A stretch of 23,039 nucleotides of DNA from Candidatus Babelota bacterium (GCA_003484685.1 DNBB01000002.1:1-23039), one strand, 5' to 3'; shown: positions 15,202 to 22,789, counted from the first letter of the stretch. Program-made: numbers and translations. Notes: generated by a model not told the origin, from the sequence alone.

Positions 15202-16941
15202 ATGCACGCACGAGAAAATGTTCGGGGTATGCGCTTTGTTTGGCGTTTGCTTTTTAATGGGCGGGAAAAAGATCTGCTCATTCGTTCAGCAGACTTTTCC
15301 CTTTCATATCCGGTTATGCAGGTATTGGCAAGCCGTGGTATGCGGACAACAGAGGCTATTGAAGAGTTCCTTTTTACACCAGCAAGGCCTCATTTGCACG
15401 AGGCAGAGGGACTAAAAGGGCTGGATACAGCGGCAGCTCGTATTGAAGCAGCGCTAGCTGGAAAAGAGCGTATTTTGATCGTGGGTGATTATGATGTAGA
15501 TGGCATTACCGCCACATCGTTGGTGCTTGAGGGGCTTATTAGGCTAGGTGCCCAGGTAAATTTTTTTATCCCTAATCGATTTGTCGATGGATATGGCTTA
15601 AATAAAAAAATTGTTGAGCGTGCGCATGCGAGTGGCTATCAGGTTGTTATTACTGTAGATAACGGTATTACGGCAGTTGAAGCTGCACAGCGAGCGCTCG
15701 AACTCGATATTGATCTCATTATTACTGATCATCACACGCCACATGCTTTATTACCAAAAGCATACGCCCTGGTTAATCCTAAACAACCAGGCTGCCCCTA
15801 TGAGTGTAAAGAATTGGCTGGAGTAGGCGTTGCATATAAATTGATTGCGGCGTTGTATCAAAGACAAAAATTGCCTATCCCCGATTGCGTATATGAGCTC
15901 CTTTTATTGGGAACAATCGCTGACGTGGTCCCCTTGGTCGGCGAAAATCGTTCATTGGTGCGTTATGGACTTACTAAGATTCGTGATCGCGAAAGTTTGG
16001 CTCTCTCAGCCTTGCGATCTAATGCGCGGTTAGAGCGACAGTTAACTTCGCAGGATATTGGTTTCTCTTTAGCCCCGCAGCTTAATGCCCTTGGTCGCCT
16101 AGAAGATCCGCGTGAAGGGGTTTTGTTTCTGCTGGGAACTGAAAGTAATGAAGTAGCCCGTATTGGTCGACGGTTATATGAATTAAATCAACTGAGAAAA
16201 GAAAAAGAACGGCAAGTCTTTGATGCAGTGCAGGCTACTATTGCTTTAGGTGAGATTGCGCTTGATCAAAGTTTTGCTTTGATAGCGGTTGGAGAACATT
16301 GGCCCGCTGGTGTTATTGGTCTTACGGCAGGGCGCCTGAGTCAGTTATATGGGCGGCCGGTTTTCTTGTTTCATCGAGCTGGTGATGTATACAAGGGCTC
16401 GTGTCGTTCAGTACAAGGGATAAACGTTTTTGAATTATTACAGTCTGTTACGGATATGGATATTCAATTTGGAGGCCATAGTGCAGCAGCAGGCCTTTCG
16501 GTACCGTCAAAAGAATTTGAGCGTTTTAAAGATGCGATTCAAAACCGCCTTAAGGAACTAGTTTCATTAGAAGACTTAGTGCCTTTAATTTCTTGTGATG
16601 CAGAATTATCGCTTGATGAAGTGCATGTAAAACTAGTAAAGGACTTGTCTCTTCTTGAACCGTTTGGTGCGGCAAATGATCGCCCCCTCTTTTATCTTTC
16701 TTCGGTGCAAGTGACTGGTAATCCGCAACTACTTAAAGAAGAGCATGTTAAATGCATGGTTACTGACCGTGGAGTAGTAAAGCCGCTTATTTTTTTTAAT
16801 CGACCAGAATTATATAGCTGGCTTATTCGGCATGAAGGGGCCTTGGTTGATGTTGCAGCGTATGTCCAAGAGAACGAGTTTCGTGGCCGGAAGTCTGTTG
16901 ATTTGCAGGGTGTTGATATTCGTTTACACGAAGAACAATAA
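15202..16941 (+). CDS. recJ: Single-stranded-DNA exonuclease RecJ
   Basis: 5'-3' exonuclease on single-stranded DNA used in recombination and repair. The 579-residue protein shows the DHH phosphoesterase motifs in order: DYDVDG (96-101), VDNG (152-155), TDHH (175-178) and GTIADVVPL. The DHHA1 domain follows, with SCRSVQGINVFELL and FGGHSAAAG, and then the OB-fold region starting LLEPFGAANDRPLF. Length and order match bacterial RecJ. It starts 2 nt after the lysS stop and ends 9 nt before cmk, so the four genes probably form one transcript. Confidence 0.95.
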   Translation: MHARENVRGMRFVWRLLFNGREKDLLIRSADFSLSYPVMQVLASRGMRTTEAIEEFLFTPARPHLHEAEGLKGLDTAAARIEAALAGKERILIVGDYDVDGITATSLVLEGLIRLGAQVNFFIPNRFVDGYGLNKKIVERAHASGYQVVITVDNGITAVEAAQRALELDIDLIITDHHTPHALLPKAYALVNPKQPGCPYECKELAGVGVAYKLIAALYQRQKLPIPDCVYELLLLGTIADVVPLVGENRSLVRYGLTKIRDRESLALSALRSNARLERQLTSQDIGFSLAPQLNALGRLEDPREGVLFLLGTESNEVARIGRRLYELNQLRKEKERQVFDAVQATIALGEIALDQSFALIAVGEHWPAGVIGLTAGRLSQLYGRPVFLFHRAGDVYKGSCRSVQGINVFELLQSVTDMDIQFGGHSAAAGLSVPSKEFERFKDAIQNRLKELVSLEDLVPLISCDAELSLDEVHVKLVKDLSLLEPFGAANDRPLFYLSSVQVTGNPQLLKEEHVKCMVTDRGVVKPLIFFNRPELYSWLIRHEGALVDVAAYVQENEFRGRKSVDLQGVDIRLHEEQ

Positions 16942-16950
16942 GGAAGCGTT

Positions 16951-17655
16951 ATGATAGTTACGATAGATGGACCAGTTGCTAGTGGTAAATCAACAGTAGC
17001 GCAAAAGTTGGCCGAGCGTTTTGGTTTTTATTATTTGTATACCGGTCTTTTGTACCGAGCACTTGCCTATGCTCTTGTTACTTCTTTTGAATATACAAAA
17101 AAAACATTAGAGGAGCCCGCACAAGAGGATATTGATGTCCTATTGGCAAAAGGTAGAATCGTGTATACCTATGATGCACAGGGGCCGCATATTTTTTTTG
17201 ATAGTGTGGAAATTACTCATCTCCTTAAATCAGAATTTGTCGATAGTATTAGCTCAATTAGTAGTGCTAATGCGCGTGTTCGGCATGCAGTCTTTTTATT
17301 ACAACAATCAGTTGCTGTAGAAAATAATATCGTGGCTGATGGACGCGATACAGGGACAGTTGTTTTTCCACTTGCTGAGGCAAAGTTTTTTTTGACGGCA
17401 TCATTGAGTGAGCGTGCACGGCGTTGGCGTATTGGGCAAATGCGGCAAGGAAACTCCGTAAGCGAGGAAGAAGCGCGTGCTGCAGTTGCATTACGTGATG
17501 AGCGAGATACTACGCGTGTGATCTCTCCGCTCAAAAAAGCTGAAGATGCAATTTTGGTCGATAATACAGATTTGACGATTGATGAGACAGTTGCTTTCAT
17601 GGAGCGGGTTGTTGCAGTATGCGTGGCTAAAGAAACAAAACACCCAGAGCTATAA
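16951..17655 (+). CDS. cmk: Cytidylate kinase
   Basis: Phosphorylates CMP and dCMP with ATP. The 234-residue protein has the Walker A motif GPVASGKST (7-15), LYTGLLYRALA for the CMP-binding start, the DGRDTGTVVFP motif, and the RDERDTTR-SPL lid region near 190. RBS AGGA is just upstream of the ATG. It is the last gene of the sod-lysS-recJ-cmk run. Its last 29 bases overlap the 3' end of the convergent atpE. rpsA, a common downstream neighbour, is absent. Confidence 0.95.
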   Translation: MIVTIDGPVASGKSTVAQKLAERFGFYYLYTGLLYRALAYALVTSFEYTKKTLEEPAQEDIDVLLAKGRIVYTYDAQGPHIFFDSVEITHLLKSEFVDSISSISSANARVRHAVFLLQQSVAVENNIVADGRDTGTVVFPLAEAKFFLTASLSERARRWRIGQMRQGNSVSEEEARAAVALRDERDTTRVISPLKKAEDAILVDNTDLTIDETVAFMERVVAVCVAKETKHPEL

Positions 17656-18565
17656 GCGTTGCGTAAATTACGTTCGTGTCAACAAATGTCTGACCAAGTA
17701 GGCTTGTGCGCGAGAGAGCCGTTGTCATTTTTGCGTTTTGAGCGATTTGTTCGCATGCAATTCGCGCAATCCAACCAGATCCTATTCCAGCAAGGCATGT
17801 TGCAAGAGAGATAATCACAGCCGTTGCTATTGCCTTTGATGCCCATGGATCAAAGGGAAGGAAGGCGATTAAAAAGCTGACAACGAGCGCAAATAAAAAG
17901 GGCGTTTCAATAACTGCCTGGCTTATGAAAATGAACGAGAGTATGCGTTCGTATAAATTTTTTACTAATCCCATGGAGTAGCAAGCTTGAGAGCCGAGCA
18001 ATAGGATGCCAATGCTTGGCCCGATTGATCCAAACCCTACTAAACATCCACTACTTAATAACCGGATACCAGATGAAATGGTCATTTCTGGAAAAATATA
18101 GGCGCGCATTAATAGAGCAGAAACAAATCCAAAAATAACCGGGGTTTGAGGTACGGTAAGGACAAGCAGCAGTAGCGTGGTAAGTTTTGAGTAAATGCTA
18201 GGAAGACGTCCTAACGACTTAACAGCATTTTTGATTGCGAAATTCGACATAAATCCAACCGTGGTGGCAGGTATCGCCATAGCAAAAGCCATTCCCAAGT
18301 AACCGAGTCCTTCTGCGATGGAAAAGCAGGGGCTGAGCATGATAAATATTGCGGTCAGAAGAGAGAAAATAGCGCTGGTTTCTGTTATGGCCAATGTCAG
18401 GATCATTGTTTTACGAATACTATCTAGGGCCCCTGGCTGTTGGTTGATGGTGTCAATTGATGCTCTCGCAGAAAGGCTTTGTGAAATGCTGACGGCAGTG
18501 AGCGGTGCAAGTAAGGTAATTCCTGTTGCTGCTATATGTAAAATAGGTGCTAATTGCATCTGCAT
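17627..18565 (-). CDS. atpE: Four-hairpin fused F-type ATP synthase c subunit
   Basis: Rotor-ring subunit of F0. An ordinary c subunit has about 80 residues and two helices; this one has 312 residues and about eight TM helices, a head-to-tail fusion of four c hairpins (about 10-78, 84-153, 162-235, 243-312). Hairpin 1 is clear: loop NQQPGALDSIRKTM, then LAITETSAIFSLL with the ion-site Glu62, and Gln29 where Na+-binding rings have Gln. Aligning the other loops by the same 18-residue spacing puts Gln140 (VPQTPVIF), Glu220 (AVIETPFLF) and Asp296 (TFVDTNVIY) at that position. So hairpin 2 lacks a carboxylate. GAGGA precedes the ATG. It starts 28 nt after atpB and ends overlapping cmk. Fused c subunits are known in archaeal, V-type and Acetobacterium rotors; I know of no four-hairpin bacterial F-type case, but could not search. 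Confidence 0.85.
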   Translation of the reverse strand: MQMQLAPILHIAATGITLLAPLTAVSISQSLSARASIDTINQQPGALDSIRKTMILTLAITETSAIFSLLTAIFIMLSPCFSIAEGLGYLGMAFAMAIPATTVGFMSNFAIKNAVKSLGRLPSIYSKLTTLLLLVLTVPQTPVIFGFVSALLMRAYIFPEMTISSGIRLLSSGCLVGFGSIGPSIGILLLGSQACYSMGLVKNLYERILSFIFISQAVIETPFLFALVVSFLIAFLPFDPWASKAIATAVIISLATCLAGIGSGWIARIACEQIAQNAKMTTALSRTSLLGQTFVDTNVIYATLIALGVLFL

Positions 18566-18593
18566 GTAAGATTCCTCGGATGGTAGACCAAAG

Positions 18594-19415
18594 TTACGCC
18601 TTGTGTTCGTGTGTTTGTGTGGCTAAAGACAAATAGGTAGTGGCCAAAATTGTGAACACAAATGCCTGTATAAATGCTTCAAAAAGACCAAAGAAAAACA
18701 TAACAACGAGATTGAGCCCGGTGAGGACCAAAAGTGTATGGATGATAACCGAGCCGCTTGCAGCTTGTTTGAGCAAACCTACGATAATTGCACCACCAAA
18801 TATGTTACCAAAAAGACGCAGCGCAAGAGAAATTAGATTAGCCCCTTTACTCATAAGCTCTAGAGGTAGCCCTAAGGTGCCAACTATAACATTGGCTATG
18901 CCTTTTACGGCTGCCAGCGGAAGCTGCAAAAGTAATGATTTGTTTTTATTGACAAGCGTAAAGGGCATCTTGAAATACTCTTGTACAAACGCGACCATCC
19001 CATGCGTTTTCAAGCCCTCAAGCTGTGCAAAAAAGATAGCAATTATTGCAAATGCAAAGGTGGTGTTTGGATCTTTTGTTGGTTCTTCGAGAAAGGGTAA
19101 GAGCGGGAGCGCATTGCAGGTAAAAATAAAAATAAATAAGGAGCTAATGAAAAAAAAGTAGTATGGCCTGACGACTCCCATGGATTGTTGGATGAGCGAG
19201 TACAGGCTACGTATTCCTTTGAGAACCATGTATCCCGGAAGGCTCCAGGGATTTTTGATTGCTACACGTGCTGCTATTGCTGCCACAAAAATAATGACAA
19301 GAGCAATCCAGGTATTGGTTAGAATTTCTAAATCAAGATCAAAGAAATTATTTTCGATGCCCCAATAGGAGAGTGGGTTCCACGTGTGCGCATTAAATAA
19401 CGCATGTTCTTCCAC
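18594..19415 (-). CDS. atpB: F0 ATP synthase subunit a
   Basis: Stator channel subunit that passes ions to and from the c ring. The 273-residue protein has 5-6 TM helices, the ALPLLPFLEEPTKDPNTTFA segment (about 102-121), the essential stator arginine Arg200 in LALRLFGNIFGG, and the final helix FEAFIQAFVFTILATTYLSL with Glu246 and Gln250. The start codon is GTG at 19415 with AAAGGA about 6 nt upstream. It lies between the atpR/I-like gene (9 nt away) and the fused atpE (28 nt). The conserved arginine argues for a working ion channel rather than a relic. Genes for b, delta and F1 do not follow. Confidence 0.95.
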   Translation of the reverse strand: MEEHALFNAHTWNPLSYWGIENNFFDLDLEILTNTWIALVIIFVAAIAARVAIKNPWSLPGYMVLKGIRSLYSLIQQSMGVVRPYYFFFISSLFIFIFTCNALPLLPFLEEPTKDPNTTFAFAIIAIFFAQLEGLKTHGMVAFVQEYFKMPFTLVNKNKSLLLQLPLAAVKGIANVIVGTLGLPLELMSKGANLISLALRLFGNIFGGAIIVGLLKQAASGSVIIHTLLVLTGLNLVVMFFFGLFEAFIQAFVFTILATTYLSLATQTHEHKA

Positions 19416-19424
19416 AAGTTTCCT

Positions 19425-19700
19425 TTAGTTGTTTTTAAACCAGGCATATGAAACTACATACCCAAACAAAATACATATTGCTATTGCAACGAGTATAGTC
19501 CCAAAGATTGGCAAGTTCAACCAGAAGAGTAGGGCAAAGAAGAAAAGCAGGGAACTATAACGAAGCAATTTGCTGGCAAATAACAAAAAAACATTAGGTG
19601 ACATTAAAAGTTTTTGTGTTCCGTATTCAACGTAAGATAGTAGTAGAAACAGGGAACCTGAGAAGGCTAGAAATATTAGGTTCGCGTATTTTGTGAGCAT
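19425..19700 (-). CDS. AtpR/AtpI-like small membrane protein before atpB
   Basis: Likely accessory F0 protein. The 91-residue product has three hydrophobic helices (about 8-27, 45-62, 65-85). Its position directly before atpB, 9 nt away, matches atpI of standard operons and atpR of Na+-type N-ATPase operons. The size, three-helix layout and an Arg in SKLLRYSSLLFF at the start of helix 2 resemble AtpR more than the four-helix AtpI. In N-ATPases, AtpR is thought to interact with the c-subunit carboxylates. I used the ATG at 19700; a TTG at 19715 is in frame. No clear Shine-Dalgarno is visible for either. The family call is by context and topology, not by strong sequence motifs. Confidence 0.55.
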   Translation of the reverse strand: MLTKYANLIFLAFSGSLFLLLSYVEYGTQKLLMSPNVFLLFASKLLRYSSLLFFFALLFWLNLPIFGTILVAIAICILFGYVVSYAWFKNN

Positions 19701-19731
19701 AAAAGCAACAATCAATCAAAGGTTTAGTAGG

Positions 19732-19770
19732 AAAAATGGAGCGGAAAAAGAAACTTTTTCCGCTCCATTT
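19732..19770 (-). terminator. strong intrinsic terminator between the folC-like gene and the atp cluster
   Basis: Perfect 17-bp arms AAATGGAGCGGAAAAAG (19734-19750) and its complement (19754-19770) surround a 3-nt loop. On the minus strand the stem runs into a TTTTT tract (19736-19732). It begins 20 nt after the folC-like stop and ends about 32 nt before the atpR/I-like ATG. Confidence 0.85.
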
Positions 19771-19790
19771 AAGATTAGTTATGATTTTAC

Positions 19791-21218
19791 TTAGCCAAGT
19801 TTTTTAATATTTCGGTTTTGCCAGTAGTTAGAAACAATACTTGCTGAACCAACAATAACGATAAGTCCTAACTTAGGATCGACCGAAGCCTTTGCAGTTT
19901 CAAATGCTGTCGCAAATGACTTGAAAGCAGTGGCTTTTACTTTTTTATTGGTAAGCTCATTAACCAGCGCATTGGTATCCCAGCTTGGGCCCTGTTGCCA
20001 AGGGTTGACTGAGGATTCTAGCGGACACAAAAATATTTGGCCAGGTGTTTTTTTGAAGAAATAACGAATTGAACGAACGAAGTCTTCGCTAACAAAGCTC
20101 TGTGCTTCTGCGCTCATAATGATTGTTAAACCTTCGATTGGGCGCTTGTAGTGAAGAAGTCGTGTTCCTAGTAACACATTTTCAAGAGCATCTAAGTTGT
20201 CAGCGCTATCGAGAAGAACCGAGGGCGCTTCTTTATCCAGTAACTGGAAACGAGAGGGCAATTCGTTGATGGTTTCTTTCCAGAATTGCTCAACAGTTTT
20301 CTTGGGATTTAATTTTTCTTGTTGTTTTGCTTCGAGTGTTGGACGACCACGTTTACCTTTTTGTTTAACCAAAATACTATCAGTAACAACGGTAGTGTTT
20401 TCGGTTCCCCAGGTGTTCATGTACAACATTGCAGCACGCTCAGCTAAGGCTGCACAACGGCCATGAATCTGTTCAAAAGGATATGCAAGTGGTGCAACTT
20501 TTCGAATAGGCATTTCCCAGACGCCACTATTTTCTAATGTTATTTTTTCAATGTGTAGTAAGTGTGATTTGAGTTGATCGCCGGAAACAACGTGCATACC
20601 TGGCTTAATAATTTCTTTAAGCTCATTAATGAGTTCTTCTTGAGCGGTCTCGGTGCAATTTACGTCTTCTGCGGTAACGCGAGTAACTACAACAACTTTA
20701 GTGTTACACAATGTCGCCGGATCATGAGCGCGGGATGATTCGTTTTCGATGACCAATACATCTACATCTTGTGCTGCAAAATAGAGCTGAGCTATTGCGG
20801 TTAATACCACATCGCTTCCAAGTGTTAAACCTTTTTCGGCAGCAATATCAAGGACCTTGCTTCCTAACTCAGTGAATGAACGATTGTTAATCTGCTCTCC
20901 ATTGAGCACAATGCGTTCGTTGTATGTAAGGGTGTGTGGGCTAAACAAAGAACCAACCACAAGACCTTCTGATTTAAGAAGCCGTGTGGTGAAATGAGCT
21001 GTTAAGCTTTTTCCGTTTGTTCCGCAAACCATAATTGCATCTTGTTTGCTTTGAGAAAGTTCAAGTGCAGTAGCAAGTTTTCGAAGTTGTTCTTTTTTTG
21101 CTTCACCAGTGATTTGTAGGTTCCAGTGAGAGTCCAAATAAGAGACAATATCTTGGTAACTACGCTGCTTACCGGGGAATTGCGAAGCGCTTTCATTCTG
21201 TATACGCATCGATTTCAT
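19791..21218 (-). CDS. Divergent FolC/Mur-ligase-family protein, catalytic residues altered
   Basis: Related to folylpolyglutamate synthase. The 475-residue protein has an N-terminal P-loop CGTNGKSLT (65-73), the FolC landmarks SPH (93-95) and ERIVLNGEQI (101-110), EIIKPG (202-207), an IHGRCAALAERAAML helix like the FolC one after its ATP site, and LPSRFQLLDKEAPSVLLDSADNLDAL (320-345). Several FolC residues are changed: the GLGGRLDATN loop reads ENESSRAHDPATL, the metal-site DH of the next strand reads EDVN, and LDGAHNP reads LDSADNL. A basic insert with KGKRGRPT (287-294), like an AT-hook, precedes the C-terminal domain. GAGGAG precedes the ATG at 21218. It may be a repurposed or inactive ligase. 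Confidence 0.7.
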   Translation of the reverse strand: MKSMRIQNESASQFPGKQRSYQDIVSYLDSHWNLQITGEAKKEQLRKLATALELSQSKQDAIMVCGTNGKSLTAHFTTRLLKSEGLVVGSLFSPHTLTYNERIVLNGEQINNRSFTELGSKVLDIAAEKGLTLGSDVVLTAIAQLYFAAQDVDVLVIENESSRAHDPATLCNTKVVVVTRVTAEDVNCTETAQEELINELKEIIKPGMHVVSGDQLKSHLLHIEKITLENSGVWEMPIRKVAPLAYPFEQIHGRCAALAERAAMLYMNTWGTENTTVVTDSILVKQKGKRGRPTLEAKQQEKLNPKKTVEQFWKETINELPSRFQLLDKEAPSVLLDSADNLDALENVLLGTRLLHYKRPIEGLTIIMSAEAQSFVSEDFVRSIRYFFKKTPGQIFLCPLESSVNPWQQGPSWDTNALVNELTNKKVKATAFKSFATAFETAKASVDPKLGLIVIVGSASIVSNYWQNRNIKKLG

Positions 21219-21253
21219 GATATCGTTCTCCTCAAAACAAATGCCCAATTTTT

Positions 21254-21284
21254 TCTCTGATGTACAAATATAAAAAATCAGAGA
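21254..21284 (-). promoter_or_regulatory. leader hairpin of the folC-like gene
   Basis: TCTCTGAT (21254-21261) and ATCAGAGA (21277-21284) form a perfect 8-bp stem with a 15-nt A/T-rich loop. It lies between the promoter and the Shine-Dalgarno of the folC-like gene. There is no T-tract after it on the minus strand, so it is not a terminator. Confidence 0.4.
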
Positions 21285-21311
21285 GCTTTGTTAAAATTCC
21301 ATATACAAATT

Positions 21312-21339
21312 AAGATATATTTTTTTTGTTTTATGTCAA
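21312..21339 (-). promoter_or_regulatory. promoter of the folC-like gene
   Basis: On the minus strand a consensus TTGACA (21339-21334) and TATCTT (21317-21312) are 16 nt apart, with an A-rich spacer. Transcription would start near 21305, giving a leader of about 87 nt. Confidence 0.6.
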
Positions 21340-21374
21340 ATAAAGTTTTGAAATTGTAAGGTGTGCAAAAGGAA

Positions 21375-21405
21375 AATGGGTACCAGTCTCTTTTTTAATC
21401 CCATT
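21375..21405 (-). terminator. weak possible terminator after pilD
   Basis: AATGGG (21375-21380) and CCCATT (21400-21405) can pair across a 19-nt loop; on the minus strand TTTTCCTTTT follows. It is short and the T-tract is broken, so support is modest. Confidence 0.3.
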
Positions 21406-21432
21406 CTGTAGTTTTATCAAAGAGGTTTTAAT

Positions 21433-22197
21433 CTACTGAATCCATATTACTACTGGAAAAATGATAAGGTGGGCAAGTGCCAAATACGCACCAAAGGGAA
21501 TACGTTTGTCTTTTGCTTTGGATAACTGGGTAAGCACAAGACCGTGGGCTGTGCCAAAAAGTGCTCCGAGGGTAAGCGATGCCCATGCACCCATAAGTCC
21601 GCTTAACGATGCAATAAGCGCTAAAAGTTCAACATCACCAAGACCGAGTGATTCTTGTCCGGTAGCCCATGTTGCAAAGGTCCGAATAGACCATAGAAAA
21701 AAATAGCTTGCAATGCTTGCTAATATGCTCGCAAACAACGAGAGCGGAAGGAAGCCGAATAAACAGGATAACCAGGCTAGAGGAAGTACAAAAAGTGTGG
21801 TTAGGCGGAAGATGGTTTTTTCTTCAAAATCTGTGCGTATGGTTATGATAAACGGACTTGCCAATGCCAGAAAAACAGGAAGGTAGTTACTAGGAACAGC
21901 AAGATAGTAGTAAACAAAAATTAGCGCGGTAATAGCCTCAATAACAACGTAGAGTGGAGATATGTGTTGTTTACAGTAGCGGCATTTTCCTGTAAGCAAG
22001 ATAAAGGAAATGATGGGCAATAAATCGTACCATTTTAGCGTATGTTTGCATTTGGGACAGTAAGAGCGCTTGGGGGAAAATGGTGTTTGATTGTGGAGTA
22101 AGCGATAGGCAACAACATTGAGAAAAGAGCCCCAAAGGAGCCCTGCAATACAGAATAGGATTATTCCTTCAAGCATCCTGACCGTTATCGTGCTCAT
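21433..22197 (-). CDS. pilD: Type IV prepilin peptidase / N-methyltransferase
   Basis: Inner-membrane aspartyl protease that cuts the leader of type IV pilins and pseudopilins, and often methylates the new N-terminus. The 254-residue protein is polytopic. It has the GSFLNVVAYRL start, the N-terminal cytoplasmic domain with the zinc cysteines CPKC (Cys47, Cys50) and CRYC (Cys72, Cys75), and both catalytic aspartates: Asp123 in RTDFEEKTI and Asp188 in the GLGDVELL motif. IPFGAYLALA closes the family pattern. The ATG at 22197 overlaps rbfA by 29 nt; an ATG at 22176 with an 8-nt overlap is an alternative. No pilin or pilus assembly genes are in the window. A bifunctional enzyme is likely because the zinc domain is intact. 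Confidence 0.92.
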   Translation of the reverse strand: MSTITVRMLEGIILFCIAGLLWGSFLNVVAYRLLHNQTPFSPKRSYCPKCKHTLKWYDLLPIISFILLTGKCRYCKQHISPLYVVIEAITALIFVYYYLAVPSNYLPVFLALASPFIITIRTDFEEKTIFRLTTLFVLPLAWLSCLFGFLPLSLFASILASIASYFFLWSIRTFATWATGQESLGLGDVELLALIASLSGLMGAWASLTLGALFGTAHGLVLTQLSKAKDKRIPFGAYLALAHLIIFPVVIWIQ

Positions 22198-22555
22198 GCG
22201 CGACCTGATCTATTAAGGCTTCAATGGCCAGTTGCTTTTTCAGGTTAGCATCATATTTAAACACAATATCTGGAACATAACGTCCTTGTAATTCTTCACC
22301 GACAGCCTTGCGCAGGGAGGGCTTATACAAAATTACATGGCCGAGCTTTTCTCTGAAAAAGGCTTCGCCGTGTGCGGAATAAAAGAGTACGTAGCAAATG
22401 CTTTTTGAGGGGCTGAGTTCTACTCGGGTGACCTGAAGGTCCCGTAATTCAGGGTCATCGCAAGCTTGCTGCGTGAGAAGCGCGGCTACAATTTTTTGTA
22501 ACTGAGCTTCCCGACGCGCGCGTCTTATGCGATGTAAAGGTGTTTGAAGTTTCAT
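22169..22555 (-). CDS. rbfA: Ribosome-binding factor A
   Basis: Late 30S maturation factor that binds near helix 1 of 16S rRNA. The 128-residue protein fits the family's size and KH-like fold: DPELRDLQVTRVELSPSKSICYVLFYS corresponds to the conserved VT-VELSPDLS strand, with LRKAVGEELQGRYVPDIVFKYD as the second conserved block (LR---L---L--R-PEL-F--D). The ATG lies 9 nt after the rpsU stop, and its 3' end overlaps pilD. The usual neighbours infB, nusA and truB are missing. Confidence 0.88.
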   Translation of the reverse strand: MKLQTPLHRIRRARREAQLQKIVAALLTQQACDDPELRDLQVTRVELSPSKSICYVLFYSAHGEAFFREKLGHVILYKPSLRKAVGEELQGRYVPDIVFKYDANLKKQLAIEALIDQVAHEHDNGQDA

Positions 22556-22564
22556 ATTTATGGT

Positions 22565-22777
22565 TTAAATCAGGTTGCAGGCAGCCATACGCATCCAGTT
22601 TTGTTTAACTGCACGCATGTGACGCTTACGACGTTTTTGTGATTCTGCTTCAAAGTAGCTGATGCGTTTCATGTCGCGAATGACACCTTCACGTTCTAAC
22701 TTTTTCTTCAATTGACGGAGGTAACGTTCGATATTTTGATCGTTTACAGTTACAACGATGTTTGCTTTTTTACTCAT
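22565..22777 (-). CDS. rpsU: 30S ribosomal protein S21 (bS21)
   Basis: Small basic ribosomal protein that aids initiation on structured mRNAs. From the ATG it has 70 residues. The pattern is typical: an IERYLRQLKKKLEREGVIRDMKR core, then FEAESQKRRKRHMRAVKQNWMRM. A GTG at 22789 would add four residues. AAAGGA is 15 nt from the ATG and 2 nt from the GTG, so the start is not settled. rpsU-rbfA-pilD run together on the minus strand. Confidence 0.92.
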   Translation of the reverse strand: MSKKANIVVTVNDQNIERYLRQLKKKLEREGVIRDMKRISYFEAESQKRRKRHMRAVKQNWMRMAACNLI

Positions 22778-22789
22778 GTAAGTAGCCAC

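Noticed and set aside
17627..18565. Reading atpE as several separate genes or as a frameshifted duplicate
   Set aside because: The frame is open for 312 codons, with no internal stop and no frame change between hairpins, and the loops keep the same spacing. One fused protein is the simplest reading.
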